64,000 bases of DNA from Rhizobium sp. BK313 (lineage in GTDB: Bacteria > Pseudomonadota > Alphaproteobacteria > Rhizobiales > Rhizobiaceae): assembly GCF_014193655.1 (NCBI RefSeq), contig NZ_JACHZQ010000001.1, forward strand, positions 558,001 through 622,000, written 5' to 3'. The translations under genes were made by a program, and so were the position numbers. Positions within the stretch are counted from its first letter, which is position 1, and the number at the start of each line of letters is the position of its first letter. Below, piece by piece: positions 8,440-16,297 of this stretch. Below the pieces are notes generated by a model. That model did no database searches and was not told where the DNA came from. It saw nothing but the letters and a program-made list of their open reading frames with translations.

Positions 8440-9180
8440 CTATTCCTGGATTGCGTAGGTGATGCTGACCGAGGCGTTATAGGTGTTTTCGCCGCTCGCC
8501 ACCGGCACCGCCTTGTCAGCGGACGCCGTGGCCATGGAGCGCATATACGGCTGTGGCGGCGTGACGATGGCGCCCTCGTTGATCGAAATGACGCGACCGA
8601 GCTTGACACCCGCGGCGTCGGTCAACGTTTTTGCTTTGGCCGCGGCATCGGCCACGGCGTTCCTTCGCGCTTCTTCGAGCGCCGCATCCGGCTTGTCGTT
8701 GGTGAACTGGATATCACCGCCCTGGTTGACGCCAAGGTTGACCGCCTGGTCGAGGAGGGCGCCGAGCTTGGAGAGATCCCGAACACGCACTGTCAGACCA
8801 TTGGTCACCTGATAACCGGTTAGTGTCGGCGGGACCGGCTGACCGTTCTTGTCGTTCTGATAGACATATTGCGGCTGGATCGAGAAGCCCGATGTCTGCA
8901 GGTCGCGCTCGGCAATGCCGCTGTCCTTCAACGTTGCCAGCACGGCGCCCATCGCCTTGTTGTTCTGATCGAGCGCGTCCTGGGCGGCTTTTGCCTGCTT
9001 GACGACCGAGAGCGTGACAACGGCCATATCCGGCGCAATGGCCGAATGTCCCTCGCCAGTGACAGTGATGATCGCCTCTCGCGGTTTTGCGTCCTCGGCG
9101 AAACTACGGGTGGCGGGCACGAGGAGAGTCGCGCCGAGAAGAGCAGCAAAAACAAAATCTCTGGTTTTCATCAGGGCCAT
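8440..9180 (-). CDS. SIMPL domain-containing exported protein
   Basis: 246 residues with an N-terminal signal peptide (hydrophobic FVFAALLGATLLVPATRSFA), then a SIMPL (DUF541) domain: AIITVTGEGHSAIAPDMAVVTLSV, DLQTSGFSIQPQYVYQNDKNGQP, YQVTNGLTVRVRDLSKLGALLDQAV and EEARRNAVADAAAKAKTLTDAAGVKLGRVISI. SIMPL proteins of Gram-negative bacteria (such as E. coli YggE) are periplasmic and linked to oxidative-stress tolerance; their biochemical activity is unclear. Length and order of motifs are normal. An AAGGA site lies before ATG 9180. Confidence 0.9.
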   Translation of the reverse strand: MALMKTRDFVFAALLGATLLVPATRSFAEDAKPREAIITVTGEGHSAIAPDMAVVTLSVVKQAKAAQDALDQNNKAMGAVLATLKDSGIAERDLQTSGFSIQPQYVYQNDKNGQPVPPTLTGYQVTNGLTVRVRDLSKLGALLDQAVNLGVNQGGDIQFTNDKPDAALEEARRNAVADAAAKAKTLTDAAGVKLGRVISINEGAIVTPPQPYMRSMATASADKAVPVASGENTYNASVSITYAIQE

Positions 9181-9345
9181 GGCTCATTCCTTGGTTGGTG
9201 TTTCCTTCGGATTCGCTTTTGCGGATTGATTGTGAAGGTATTGCGGCAGTCCCTTGTGGGAAAAGACAAATTGGGCTAGAGCCAAATCGGCTCCCGGGGA
9301 ACCATTGCCCCGGTGCTGCATGCACGATCATTTTTTAATCGTGCC

Positions 9346-9421
9346 GGGCCTGTAGCTCAATGGTTAGAGCCGGCGGCTCATAACCGCTTGGTTGGGGGTT
9401 CGAGTCCCTCCGGGCCCACCA
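9346..9421 (+). tRNA. tRNA-Ile (anticodon CAU, lysidine-modified type)
   Basis: The sequence folds into a full cloverleaf: 7-bp acceptor stem GGGCCTG with CGGGCCC, D arm GCTC/GAGC, anticodon stem GGCGG/CCGCT around loop CTCATAA (CAT at 9379-9381), T arm GGGGG-TTCGAGT-CCCTC and an encoded CCA at 9419-9421. The body (TAGCTCAATGGTTAGAGC, TCATAACCGCTTGGT) resembles the minor isoleucine tRNA whose C34 is converted to lysidine by TilS to read AUA, rather than elongator or initiator tRNA-Met. Confidence 0.9.
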
Positions 9422-9482
9422 TCCTCCTTCTAATCATTATAAAATCGGGCTTGAGCCCACCCAAGAGTGGGCCCGACGTGGG

Positions 9483-9581
9483 TGTAACCGGTCGCGAATT
9501 TCCGGAATTTTGTCATGACGTTCGGGAATTTCTGATGTCATGCAGGGTGTAGCCGGTCGCGCCATTGTAGCCGGTCGCGCC
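9483..9581 (+). repeat. Short direct repeats in the 408-base gap after the tRNA
   Basis: TGTAGCCGGTCGCGCC occurs twice, at 9548-9563 and 9566-9581 (18-base period), and a related TGTAACCGGTCGCG at 9483-9496. Nearby are repeated AATTTCC/AATTTTGTCA stretches up to about 9617. Clustered repeats beginning TGT are seen at the ends of some IS21-family elements, so this could be an element end left after loss of its transposase; no transposase gene is present. The rest of the gap (to 9829) holds no gene that I can support. Confidence 0.6.
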
Positions 9582-9829
9582 TTTTTGCAATTTTGTCACC
9601 GGCTTTTGCAAATTTCCATTTTCACGACCAGTCAGCTTTTAGGTTCTAGCCAGCCGCCGTCGGCCGTCGGATGTCTCCCCTGCATCTGCTTCGTCCCTCA
9701 AAGCAGAAGTTGGCAACGATGGACCCTTTTCTCCGCATGTGTATTTCCTTTTAGCCTCGTCGCGCGCAAGGTTGTCCGGCAGACAGATCCACAATCACGG
9801 TCCATTCAACGGCGAAGGAGGTAAGTGCC

Positions 9830-11446
9830 ATGAGTGACGACCACAACAAGACATCCGCAGCCGCTTCATTCTCTGCCAGCCGCCGGGAGCTGTTGCTCGG
9901 AGCCAGTGCGTTTGCCCTTGGGGGCATTGCGTTCGCTTCAAGTGCGCCTTCGGCCAGTGCTCAGCAAGCAGCCGCGCCGGGCAGAAGGCCGCCGAACTTT
10001 CTGATCCTCTGGGGCGATGACATCGGCTACTGGAACGTCAGCGCCTACAATCAGGGAATGATGGGATATAAGACGCCGAACATTGATCGGATCGCCAAGG
10101 AAGGAGGCCTTTTCACAGACTACTACGGCCAGCAGAGCTGCACCGCTGGACGCGCCGCTTTCATCACCGGACAGTCACCCTATCGAACGGGTCTTCTGAA
10201 GGTCGGTTTGCCGGGCGCCAAAGAAGGTATGCAGGCCGAGGATCCCACGCTTGCAGACTTGCTGAAACCCTTCGGCTACATGACGGGGCAGTTCGGCAAG
10301 AACCATCTCGGCGATCTGGACGAGCATCTGCCGACGGCGCATGGCTTCGACGAGTTTTTCGGCTCCCTCTACCACCTTAATGCCTCAGACGAACCGGAAC
10401 ACCCTGACTACCCGAAGAATCCCGAGTTCAAGAAACGGTTCGGGCCGCGCGGCGTCCTGCACACCTATGCCGACGGCCGCATCGAGGACACCGGACCCCT
10501 TACCAAGAAGCGAATGGAGACGATCGACCAGGAGGTGACCGATGCCGCGATCGACTTCCTGAATCGAGCCAAGGAGCAGGATAAACCATTCTTCCTGTGG
10601 TGGAACGCGACCCGCATGCATGTCTGGACGCGGCTAAAGGAGGAGAGCCAGGGCAAGACGGGCTTCGGCATATATCCCGATGGGATGGTCGAGCACGACG
10701 CGATGGTGGGGCAGATGCTGAAGGCCTTGGATGACCTCGGCCTCGCAGAGAACACTGTGGTCATGTACTCCACCGACAACGGTGCGGAGAAGTTCACGTG
10801 GCCGGACGGCGGCCAGTCACCGTTCCGCGGTGAGAAGAACACCAACTGGGAAGGCGGCTATCGCGTGCCCTGCGCGGTTCGGTGGCCGGGCGTCATAAAG
10901 CCGGGGACGACCTACAACGAGATCATCGCTCACGAAGACTGGATACCGACGCTGGTCGCCGCAGCCGGCGATCGGGACATCAAGGATAAGCTGCTAACTG
11001 GGCACACGGTCGGTGCTAAGACGTTCAAGGTTCGGCTCGATGGCTACAACATCACGGATTATCTCGCAGGAACCGGCGATGATCCGCGCAAAGAGTTCAT
11101 CTACTTCGTGGATGACGGAAGTCTCGTCGGGCTCCGCTATCTTCAATGGAAAATTGTCTTCGCCGAGCAACGTGCTCATGGGCTTGACGTCTGGCAGGAC
11201 CAGTTTGAGCCCCTGCGTCTTCCGAAGCTATTCAATCTTCGCTCCGATCCATTTGAGACTGCGGATGAGGAGGGAATGGACTACGAACGATGGCGGGTTG
11301 AGCATCTGTTCGTACTAGTGCCAGCGCAGGCCTATGTGGCCAAGTTCCTCGAGACGTTCAGGGAGTTCCCGCCGAGGCAGAAGCCCGGTAGCTTCTCGAT
11401 CGACCAGGTTCTGGAAAACATGGAAGAGGCTTCGATGGGCGGGTAA
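9830..11446 (+). CDS. Arylsulfatase-type sulfatase, Tat-exported
   Basis: 538 residues. The N-terminus has a twin-arginine signal (SRRELLLG at residues 17-24, then a hydrophobic stretch to about 45). The mature part is a type I sulfatase of the alkaline phosphatase superfamily: metal-binding D63/D64 in LWGDDIGYWN, the formylglycine motif C-T-A-G-R with C104, and YSTDNGAEKFTWPDGG and GGYRVPCAVRWPG further on. The motif is the C-x-A-x-R form rather than the commoner C-x-P-x-R. It would hydrolyse a sulfate ester in the periplasm; the substrate is unknown. AAGGAGG precedes the ATG. No formylglycine-generating enzyme is in the window. Confidence 0.88.
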   Translation: MSDDHNKTSAAASFSASRRELLLGASAFALGGIAFASSAPSASAQQAAAPGRRPPNFLILWGDDIGYWNVSAYNQGMMGYKTPNIDRIAKEGGLFTDYYGQQSCTAGRAAFITGQSPYRTGLLKVGLPGAKEGMQAEDPTLADLLKPFGYMTGQFGKNHLGDLDEHLPTAHGFDEFFGSLYHLNASDEPEHPDYPKNPEFKKRFGPRGVLHTYADGRIEDTGPLTKKRMETIDQEVTDAAIDFLNRAKEQDKPFFLWWNATRMHVWTRLKEESQGKTGFGIYPDGMVEHDAMVGQMLKALDDLGLAENTVVMYSTDNGAEKFTWPDGGQSPFRGEKNTNWEGGYRVPCAVRWPGVIKPGTTYNEIIAHEDWIPTLVAAAGDRDIKDKLLTGHTVGAKTFKVRLDGYNITDYLAGTGDDPRKEFIYFVDDGSLVGLRYLQWKIVFAEQRAHGLDVWQDQFEPLRLPKLFNLRSDPFETADEEGMDYERWRVEHLFVLVPAQAYVAKFLETFREFPPRQKPGSFSIDQVLENMEEASMGG

Positions 11447-11613
11447 ATCCGGCCCTTAAGACGGGAGTGCTCGACTTACTACACCTCCAAAGCGGACCTG
11501 CGGGAGCGCCAAGCCAAGGTCCGCTTCTGGCGCAAAGCGCTCACGGATGTCCCAGCGGCATTTCTACCGAATTCCGCAATTCGAACGGTCTTTGATGTCC
11601 TCTCAAACCCTAT

Positions 11614-11946
11614 TTAAAGTCCTTTCAAAGTGGGCATCTTTGAGAGTTCGCCACGCATACGTTGCAGCCAGAGAGACCACCCCGTTACCGGCTGCATCGG
11701 ATCGGTCCACCCGATCGGCCATCCCATGATCCAGTCCGAAAAGTTCGGGTTGAAGGTCAGGTCGTTGGCCGGGTTCCTCAATGGTGAGGTTACTCGGCAT
11801 GAAGGGCGGCACGATCTCCCGCCTGAAGCTTGGTGTTTTGTGGTTGCGCTCATCCTCATGGGGCTTGGGTTTTTGCGGCGCTCTGTGCACTGGTGGTATC
11901 TTGTGCCCGCTCGAGTCGAGAGTACGGTTGGCAGCATTGAAGACAC
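11614..11946 (-). pseudogene. Decayed remnant resembling the C-terminus of a phage DNA-methylase-like protein
   Basis: The minus-strand frame ends with NPNFSDWIMGWPIGWTDP and GWSLWLQRMRGEL, which resembles the conserved C-terminal N-P-x-F-x-x-W-L-M-G-W-P-x-G-W-T-D segment found in phage-associated cytosine methyltransferase-like proteins. Upstream of it the reading is basic and not protein-like, and an overlapping frame carries pieces such as MPSNLTIEEPGQ that may belong to the same ancestral protein, suggesting a frameshift. No catalytic part is present. It lies in the otherwise gene-free stretch 11447-12250, in which I see nothing else to support. Confidence 0.4.
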
Positions 11947-12250
11947 CCGCTACGAACCTCCCGCACGCCTCTTTAGCGCACTTCAAAGCCCTTCAACCGA
12001 TAGTCATGGAAGGCGGGCGACCGTAGCGGTGGGGTGTGGCGTTTCTGCGGACGATCGAATAGAGGCTTCGGACGCCGTCTTACAGCCGTAATCGACTTCT
12101 CCAGGTTCGAAATGGTTTTGTAGCGCGACGCCGGCAGTCTCTCCGCTGTCAACATCCGGCAGTTAGTGGAGAAAGAAAATGCATCTAAAAGGAAAATCAC
12201 AGCGCACCATCGCCGCGAACGGTCACCCCGTAGGCGATCGGATCGCTCCT

Positions 12251-12571
12251 ATGATCGCGTCCCAAAGCAAATATATCGCATTCGGTATCTTTCTCATCGC
12301 CGTCGGTGCCAGCACGCCCGCCAGCGCGATATCTCGGGTGAGCTCAATGAGCCACTCCTGCTCCCAGCTGCGTCAGATAATTAATACTCAAGGGGCCGTC
12401 ATCGTCACCCATCCCGGTTCGCGCGCTTCGGGGACTTTATACGACCGATACGTCAGCGACAGCCGATATTGTGCTTCCGGAGACGTTGCGACCGACGACT
12501 GGGTTCCCGCGCAAGATGGCAGCTGCCGTCTTTCTAACTGTCAGACCTACGAGCCGCCATTTGACAATTGA
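12251..12571 (+). CDS. Small cysteine-containing exported protein
   Basis: 106 residues from ATG 12251; the frame also opens at 12179, but the later start places a signal peptide exactly at the N-terminus (MIASQSKYIAFGIFLIAVGA, cleavage near PASA). The mature protein has five cysteines and the segment QLRQIINTQGAVIVTHPGSR, a pattern I recognise from small hypothetical proteins common in rhizobia. It is probably periplasmic and disulfide-bonded. No function is known. No gene partner is apparent; the next gene is 234 bases downstream. Confidence 0.72.
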   Translation: MIASQSKYIAFGIFLIAVGASTPASAISRVSSMSHSCSQLRQIINTQGAVIVTHPGSRASGTLYDRYVSDSRYCASGDVATDDWVPAQDGSCRLSNCQTYEPPFDN

Positions 12572-12805
12572 AGGCGACCGTTCGTCGTCGCCTGTGCGAA
12601 ATCATGCAGCGGTGTTCGTTGTGCTGGTTCTATTGGCGCCGGCTCACGAACGTCGCCACGGCGATGCAACTCGTTCTGGGCGCGGCCCACCATTTCCGAA
12701 TTCATGCGACTAGACCAATAACAAGCTATAGCAAGATTTCCTGTTTGGTTTCCGGCACATCTGACTTAGAGAAAAGCCAGATGTGTTCGATAGGAAAGAT
12801 ACTCC

Positions 12806-13276
12806 ATGATCATTAATCCCGAACGCGACGCCTCAGATTTGTCGGTTGATCGCGAGTTTTTCGATCTGCTCACCGGAAGTTATGCCCATATCGTCGGGAG
12901 GCCTCTTGTCGGCGAGGGGCAGGGGCCGGGTTGGCTTTATTACGATGCCCCCTTTGTGGTCGTGGCGCACAATACCGACGCTGATCCGCGTTTCATCTAT
13001 GCCAATAAAGCCGGCCAGGCTTGTTTCGAATATCCTTGGGACGAATTTACCACTTTGCCGTCGCGTCTTTCGGCTGAGCTTCCCAATCGGGCCGAACGTC
13101 AGCAATTGTTGGATGCGGTTACACGCGACGGTTTTATCTCGGGTTACCGCGGGTTGCGAATTGCAAAATCGGGACGGCGTTTCTGGATGGAAGACGGCAT
13201 CGTCTGGCAGCTCATCGATCGCGACGGAAATCGGCGCGGGCAGGCGGCGACGTTTTCGAAATGGAAAGACGTGTAG
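12806..13276 (+). CDS. MEKHLA domain-containing protein
   Basis: 156 residues. The body matches the MEKHLA family, a PAS-like single-domain protein: DREFFDLLTGSYAHIVGRPL, PFVVVAHNTDADPRFIYANKAGQACFEYPWDEFTTLPSRLSAE, and KSGRRFWMEDGIVWQLIDRDGNRRGQAATFS. Family members are soluble and probably bind a small ligand or act as sensors, but the ligand is not known. It is the last bacterial-type gene before the prophage and looks intact. Confidence 0.88.
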   Translation: MIINPERDASDLSVDREFFDLLTGSYAHIVGRPLVGEGQGPGWLYYDAPFVVVAHNTDADPRFIYANKAGQACFEYPWDEFTTLPSRLSAELPNRAERQQLLDAVTRDGFISGYRGLRIAKSGRRFWMEDGIVWQLIDRDGNRRGQAATFSKWKDV

Positions 13277-13442
13277 ACCGGGTCGGCGGGAGCCCCGCTA
13301 TCGCAGGAGCAATCTGATGCCGGGTTAGAGCCGTGACAACGCGATAGATGGCGACGATGACAGCTTCTACGTCGCGAATCGGCGGAAGTTCACGCCGTTG
13401 ATCCGCCCCTTGCTTTGGTGGCAGGGGAAATCTGCAGGGATA

Positions 13443-13826
13443 TCAAGCCACCGGTTCCAATGCCTTTTCCTGTTCGATTTCGCGAGTTGTATCGTAATCG
13501 GTCTCACTAGACTGTTCATATTCGGCGGAGAAGAACTCGGCGGCGTGACGGCCGGCAGATGTCCTGTCGTTTTCGATCACGGCGGCGATGCGCCGGAACA
13601 GTTCGGCCTCAAAGCCGCCTGCGTTATTGACGTGGTTCGGCCGTGCCAACCGCGCGCCTCCGTCCAATCGGATCGCGGAGACATAAAACTCGCCATCGTA
13701 ACCGTCTCCTGCCGATGTCAATTCGGCGCTGCCGTAGAGGAGCAGGCCCGTTTCCCAGCGGTCGCAGAGGTTGATAGTGAGTTCGTCGAATGAGTATTCA
13801 CAAGAAAAAACGGCGGCAGACATCAT
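13443..13826 (-). CDS. Prophage hypothetical protein
   Basis: About 127 residues from the ATG at 13826, which overlaps the stop of the upstream gene (TGATG). Acidic, with the segments FSCEYSFDELTINLCDRWETGLLLYGSAEL and RRIAAVIENDRTSAGRHAAEFFSAEYE. I do not recognise a domain. It is the distal gene of a two-gene leftward unit whose promoter region carries repressor-type palindromes, so it is probably under repressor control. Confidence 0.6.
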   Translation of the reverse strand: MMSAAVFSCEYSFDELTINLCDRWETGLLLYGSAELTSAGDGYDGEFYVSAIRLDGGARLARPNHVNNAGGFEAELFRRIAAVIENDRTSAGRHAAEFFSAEYEQSSETDYDTTREIEQEKALEPVA

Positions 13827-14209
13827 CACGCGGCCATTTGTGCAACTGATACGAGCGATTTGGCTGACAGGTGATGGATCTCCTCCATCATCGTTGCCCG
13901 ATCCCTGGCAATTGACATCCCAAAGGGTCTGGCGTCGATGCGCAGCAATTCCAGCCATAAGTTTGCAATTCGCTCGGCTCGGCTCTGGTCTTCAGTTTTG
14001 GTCGCCTCGGTTGCTTGTTGGCGTGCCCATCTCCAAGCCCTCGAGAGTGCACGGGCGAACCATTTACGCCGGGCGGCCGCGGTCGAAGGCCGGCATAATC
14101 GCGTGTCTTGGTGGTAGAGCGTCCAGGCGGTAGTCATGACATCGGGTATCGCAGGCATGAATGACGTCTTCCCTTTCTGCACCCGTTGGGTTGCAACATC
14201 GATATTCAT
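13826..14209 (-). CDS. Prophage hypothetical protein
   Basis: 127 residues, basic and tryptophan-rich in the middle (ARRKWFARALSRAWRWARQQATEA), with a C-terminal helix-rich region (RATMMEEIHHLSAKSL). No known domain is recognised. It is the first gene of the leftward unit, and the two operator-like palindromes at 14327-14371 lie just upstream. The position is where a CIII/Cro-arm or anti-repressor gene might sit, but nothing in the sequence shows that function. Confidence 0.6.
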   Translation of the reverse strand: MNIDVATQRVQKGKTSFMPAIPDVMTTAWTLYHQDTRLCRPSTAAARRKWFARALSRAWRWARQQATEATKTEDQSRAERIANLWLELLRIDARPFGMSIARDRATMMEEIHHLSAKSLVSVAQMAA

Positions 14210-14326
14210 CCGACCTCCGATCCGGTTTCGCTGACTTCACGCAAGATCCCCAGACTTGCGCGGGCTCATTCCGTTTCGGGCCGCCGGCTCGTGAAAGGCA
14301 AACTGTCATATGGCACGATATGTGTC

Positions 14327-14371
14327 AACATATTTTGTGTCTTTTGATTGAAGAAAAACACAATAGATGTT
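14327..14371. promoter_or_regulatory. Left operator pair for the prophage repressor
   Basis: Two 15-base imperfect palindromes of the form AACAY-N5-RTGTY: AACAT-ATTTT-GTGTC at 14327-14341 and AACAC-AATAG-ATGTT at 14357-14371, centres 30 bases apart (about three helical turns). A further dyad, CATAT-N6-ATATG, is at 14307-14322. They lie between the repressor gene and the leftward two-gene unit. The first copy is identical to one on the other side of the repressor. Binding is inferred, not shown. Confidence 0.65.
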
Positions 14372-14460
14372 CTTTTGTTTCCGCTAAGTGCACCCTGTCG
14401 ATTCGCTTCGCGTAAGCTGGAAGCGGATGGCTGACGGGGCAGGGGAAGAGCTGTGCCGCT

Positions 14461-15252
14461 CTATTTCCTGGCAATATGCCCGCAGATGCGCCCGATGATC
14501 GTCAGCCGCGCCAATTCCACCGTAAAGGTTTCCAATGCCGGGTTGTCGGAGATGATCTTGACCTGGCTCGGCTGGGTGAAGGGAACGCGCTGGAGGCGTT
14601 TGATCTGTGGTTCTGAATAGCCGTCGCTGATGGCATAGACCGTGTCGGTCGCCATCTGGTTCTGCGAGAGATCGACGATCACGCGGTCGCCGGGCATATA
14701 GGTGGGCTGCATGGAATCGCCGATCACTTCCATGATGATGGTATGGTTCGGCGATGCCTTTGCCTCGTTGCGCAAATAGCCCGAAGGAATGAGCCATTCC
14801 GCAACGATCTTGTGGCCAGCGACATTGCCCGCGCCGACTGGCAGATTGATGACTTCGCCGACAATGCCGCTGCCGGCGCCGAGTTTGACGTCCACCTCCG
14901 GCGTCGCGCCTTCGATCTTCGGCTGCCAATGCTCCCGGCTGTAGCTGAGCTCTTCGCCGCCCTCGGCAAATCCCTCATTGTATTGTTCATCGGGATCGAA
15001 GGAGGTGACCACCATGCGTGGTCCTGGCCGCTCCACTTTCCTTGAACCTTCGCCGGTCAGAAGATAGCCGGCAGTAGTGCCAAATTTCTTGGCATAGCGA
15101 TCGGCGATCTCGGGTCCGAATTCGTTCTGACCGTTTTCGTGAGCCCGATAGGTGGACAGGCCGATACCAAGTGCCTCCGCCGCCTTCGTCGCCGAGGAAT
15201 AATTTGCGGCTTCGCGCGCCGCCTTCAGTCGTTCGCCCATGGATTTCTGCAT
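14461..15252 (-). CDS. Prophage repressor, XRE HTH plus S24 (LexA/CI-type) domain
   Basis: 263 residues. Residues 6-60 form an XRE-type helix-turn-helix (GERLKAAREAANYSSATKAAEALGIGLSTYRAHENGQNEFGPEIADRYAKKF). Residues about 130-255 are an S24 peptidase domain with the nucleophile S180 in VIGDSMQPTYMPGD and the probable catalytic K218 in QIKRLQRV. Ala-Gly dipeptides at 126-127 and 141-142 are possible self-cleavage sites. Such repressors hold the lytic genes off and are inactivated through RecA during SOS. Palindromes on both sides of the gene suit this role, including autoregulation. Confidence 0.93.
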   Translation of the reverse strand: MQKSMGERLKAAREAANYSSATKAAEALGIGLSTYRAHENGQNEFGPEIADRYAKKFGTTAGYLLTGEGSRKVERPGPRMVVTSFDPDEQYNEGFAEGGEELSYSREHWQPKIEGATPEVDVKLGAGSGIVGEVINLPVGAGNVAGHKIVAEWLIPSGYLRNEAKASPNHTIIMEVIGDSMQPTYMPGDRVIVDLSQNQMATDTVYAISDGYSEPQIKRLQRVPFTQPSQVKIISDNPALETFTVELARLTIIGRICGHIARK

Positions 15253-15275
15253 GATCCAACACTCGCAAAATAATT

Positions 15276-15323
15276 AACATAAATCATGTTGACATCGACA
15301 TTAATAACAACATATTTTGTGTC
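15276..15323. promoter_or_regulatory. Right operator pair and early promoter region
   Basis: Palindrome AACAT-AAATC-ATGTT at 15276-15290 is perfect in its arms, and AACAT-ATTTT-GTGTC at 15309-15323 repeats the left-side site exactly. Their centres are 33 bases apart. A TTGACA at 15289-15294 overlaps the first site, and TATTTT at 15313-15318 sits inside the second at 18-base spacing, so a repressor bound here would block rightward transcription into the early genes and could also control its own gene. Confidence 0.68.
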
Positions 15324-15410
15324 TATCAAGGTGTCGGCGGCGAAATTTGCTGCAGGCTGAAGTGCCGAGGCGGTTTGCGTTCGGCGAACAAGGGTTTTGG
15401 GAGTGATCGT

Positions 15411-15617
15411 ATGATCTCGACTAGGAAGGGCCGAATGTTGGATTTGAGCTCAGGTTATTTCGACTTCTTCTGGGGCTGCCCCGGCTGTGGCCGGGCATTG
15501 TCGATTGCGGAGGTGATCGAGCGGCACTGTGAAAGCTGCGACGAGCACGTGCAGCCAACGGAGATGTTCGATCCCGGTTCGATCGGGAGCAAGCCCGGTA
15601 CGGAGAAGGCGATATGA
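15411..15617 (+). CDS. Small zinc-ribbon-like prophage protein
   Basis: 68 residues from ATG 15411, which follows GGGAG at 7-8 bases; a later ATG at 15435 also has a fair site. Two cysteine pairs (CPGC and CESC, 20 residues apart, with an added H-C) suggest a zinc ribbon: FWGCPGCGRALSIAEVIERHCESCDEH. Such small proteins are common in early phage regions; no activity can be named. The 3' end overlaps the next gene (ATGA). Confidence 0.6.
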   Translation: MISTRKGRMLDLSSGYFDFFWGCPGCGRALSIAEVIERHCESCDEHVQPTEMFDPGSIGSKPGTEKAI

Positions 15618-15847
15618 GCGAGATGATTCAAGGTTTTCTTGCCTGTGTCGGTGCCGCCCTATTCCTGATCTGTGTTCTTGCGGCTCTGAAGCCGATCATT
15701 TCGTCATGGATATCTGACAGCGAAGAGCATGATGCCAGCGGAGCGCTGGAGGGAGATCTGGTCCATTTCCGGATGACCGAAGATGAGCATCAGCGAGAGG
15801 CCAACCAAAGAGGGCGTCGAGCACTTTGGTCATTCGGGCCACGCTAG
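15614..15847 (+). CDS. Small single-pass membrane protein of the prophage early region
   Basis: 77 residues. Residues 5-30 (IQGFLACVGAALFLICVLAALKPIIS) form one membrane segment; the rest is charged and soluble (SDSEEHDASGALEGDLV, EDEHQREANQRGRRALW). It is coupled to the zinc-ribbon gene by an ATGA overlap. The function is unknown; membrane proteins in this position may act in exclusion of other phages, but nothing specific supports that. Confidence 0.55.
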   Translation: MSEMIQGFLACVGAALFLICVLAALKPIISSWISDSEEHDASGALEGDLVHFRMTEDEHQREANQRGRRALWSFGPR

Positions 15848-15950
15848 AGATTCCATGCGCCGTGAGCGCGGACGGCCTGCTGCTAGGCGTTTGAACCACT
15901 TCTAAAATTTAATTCGAAGAGCTGGCCCGAGGCGGCCAGAGGAGGTTTCC

Positions 15951-16241
15951 GTGAATGAATTTCAAATCGGTACTGAAGCTGTCGCCGGAGGTCATCTCGG
16001 CTGGATACGCAAGGTCCACCGCGCCACGAATGAAGTCCTGAGGGACCATCGCGGCGAACCCATCGTCTTCTCGACCCAGGATGCGGCCAAGGCGGCGGCC
16101 GGTGAGGCGATGGTTGCTTATCTCAACACACCGATGCTGCGCGATGGGGCGAGGGTGGAGGCGATGTCAAAGGCGGACGCCCTATTCAAGCCTAAGCATC
16201 CTTTTGCCGATGCCGGAGCTGCGAACGGGAAGGTGGCATGA
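15951..16241 (+). CDS. Prophage hypothetical protein
   Basis: 96 residues from a GTG start at 15951, chosen because GGAGG lies five bases before it. The protein is alanine-rich and helical in its second half (AAKAAAGEAMVAYLNTPMLRDG) and contains HRATNEVLRDHRGEPIVFSTQ near the start. No domain is recognised. It lies in the rightward early unit behind the repressor-controlled promoter. Confidence 0.6.
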   Translation: MNEFQIGTEAVAGGHLGWIRKVHRATNEVLRDHRGEPIVFSTQDAAKAAAGEAMVAYLNTPMLRDGARVEAMSKADALFKPKHPFADAGAANGKVA

Positions 16242-16297
16242 CCAAAAACTGCCGCTGATCGCGTTCATTTTTCTTCCGGAAGGGAGGCAATATACCC

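Noticed and set aside
9422..13442. Island bounded by a duplicated tRNA 3' end
   Set aside because: No second copy of the tRNA 3' sequence could be found downstream, and no integrase is present.
15411..15847. Toxin-antitoxin pair
   Set aside because: The two overlapping small genes encode a zinc-ribbon-like and a membrane protein; neither looks like a known toxin or antitoxin.
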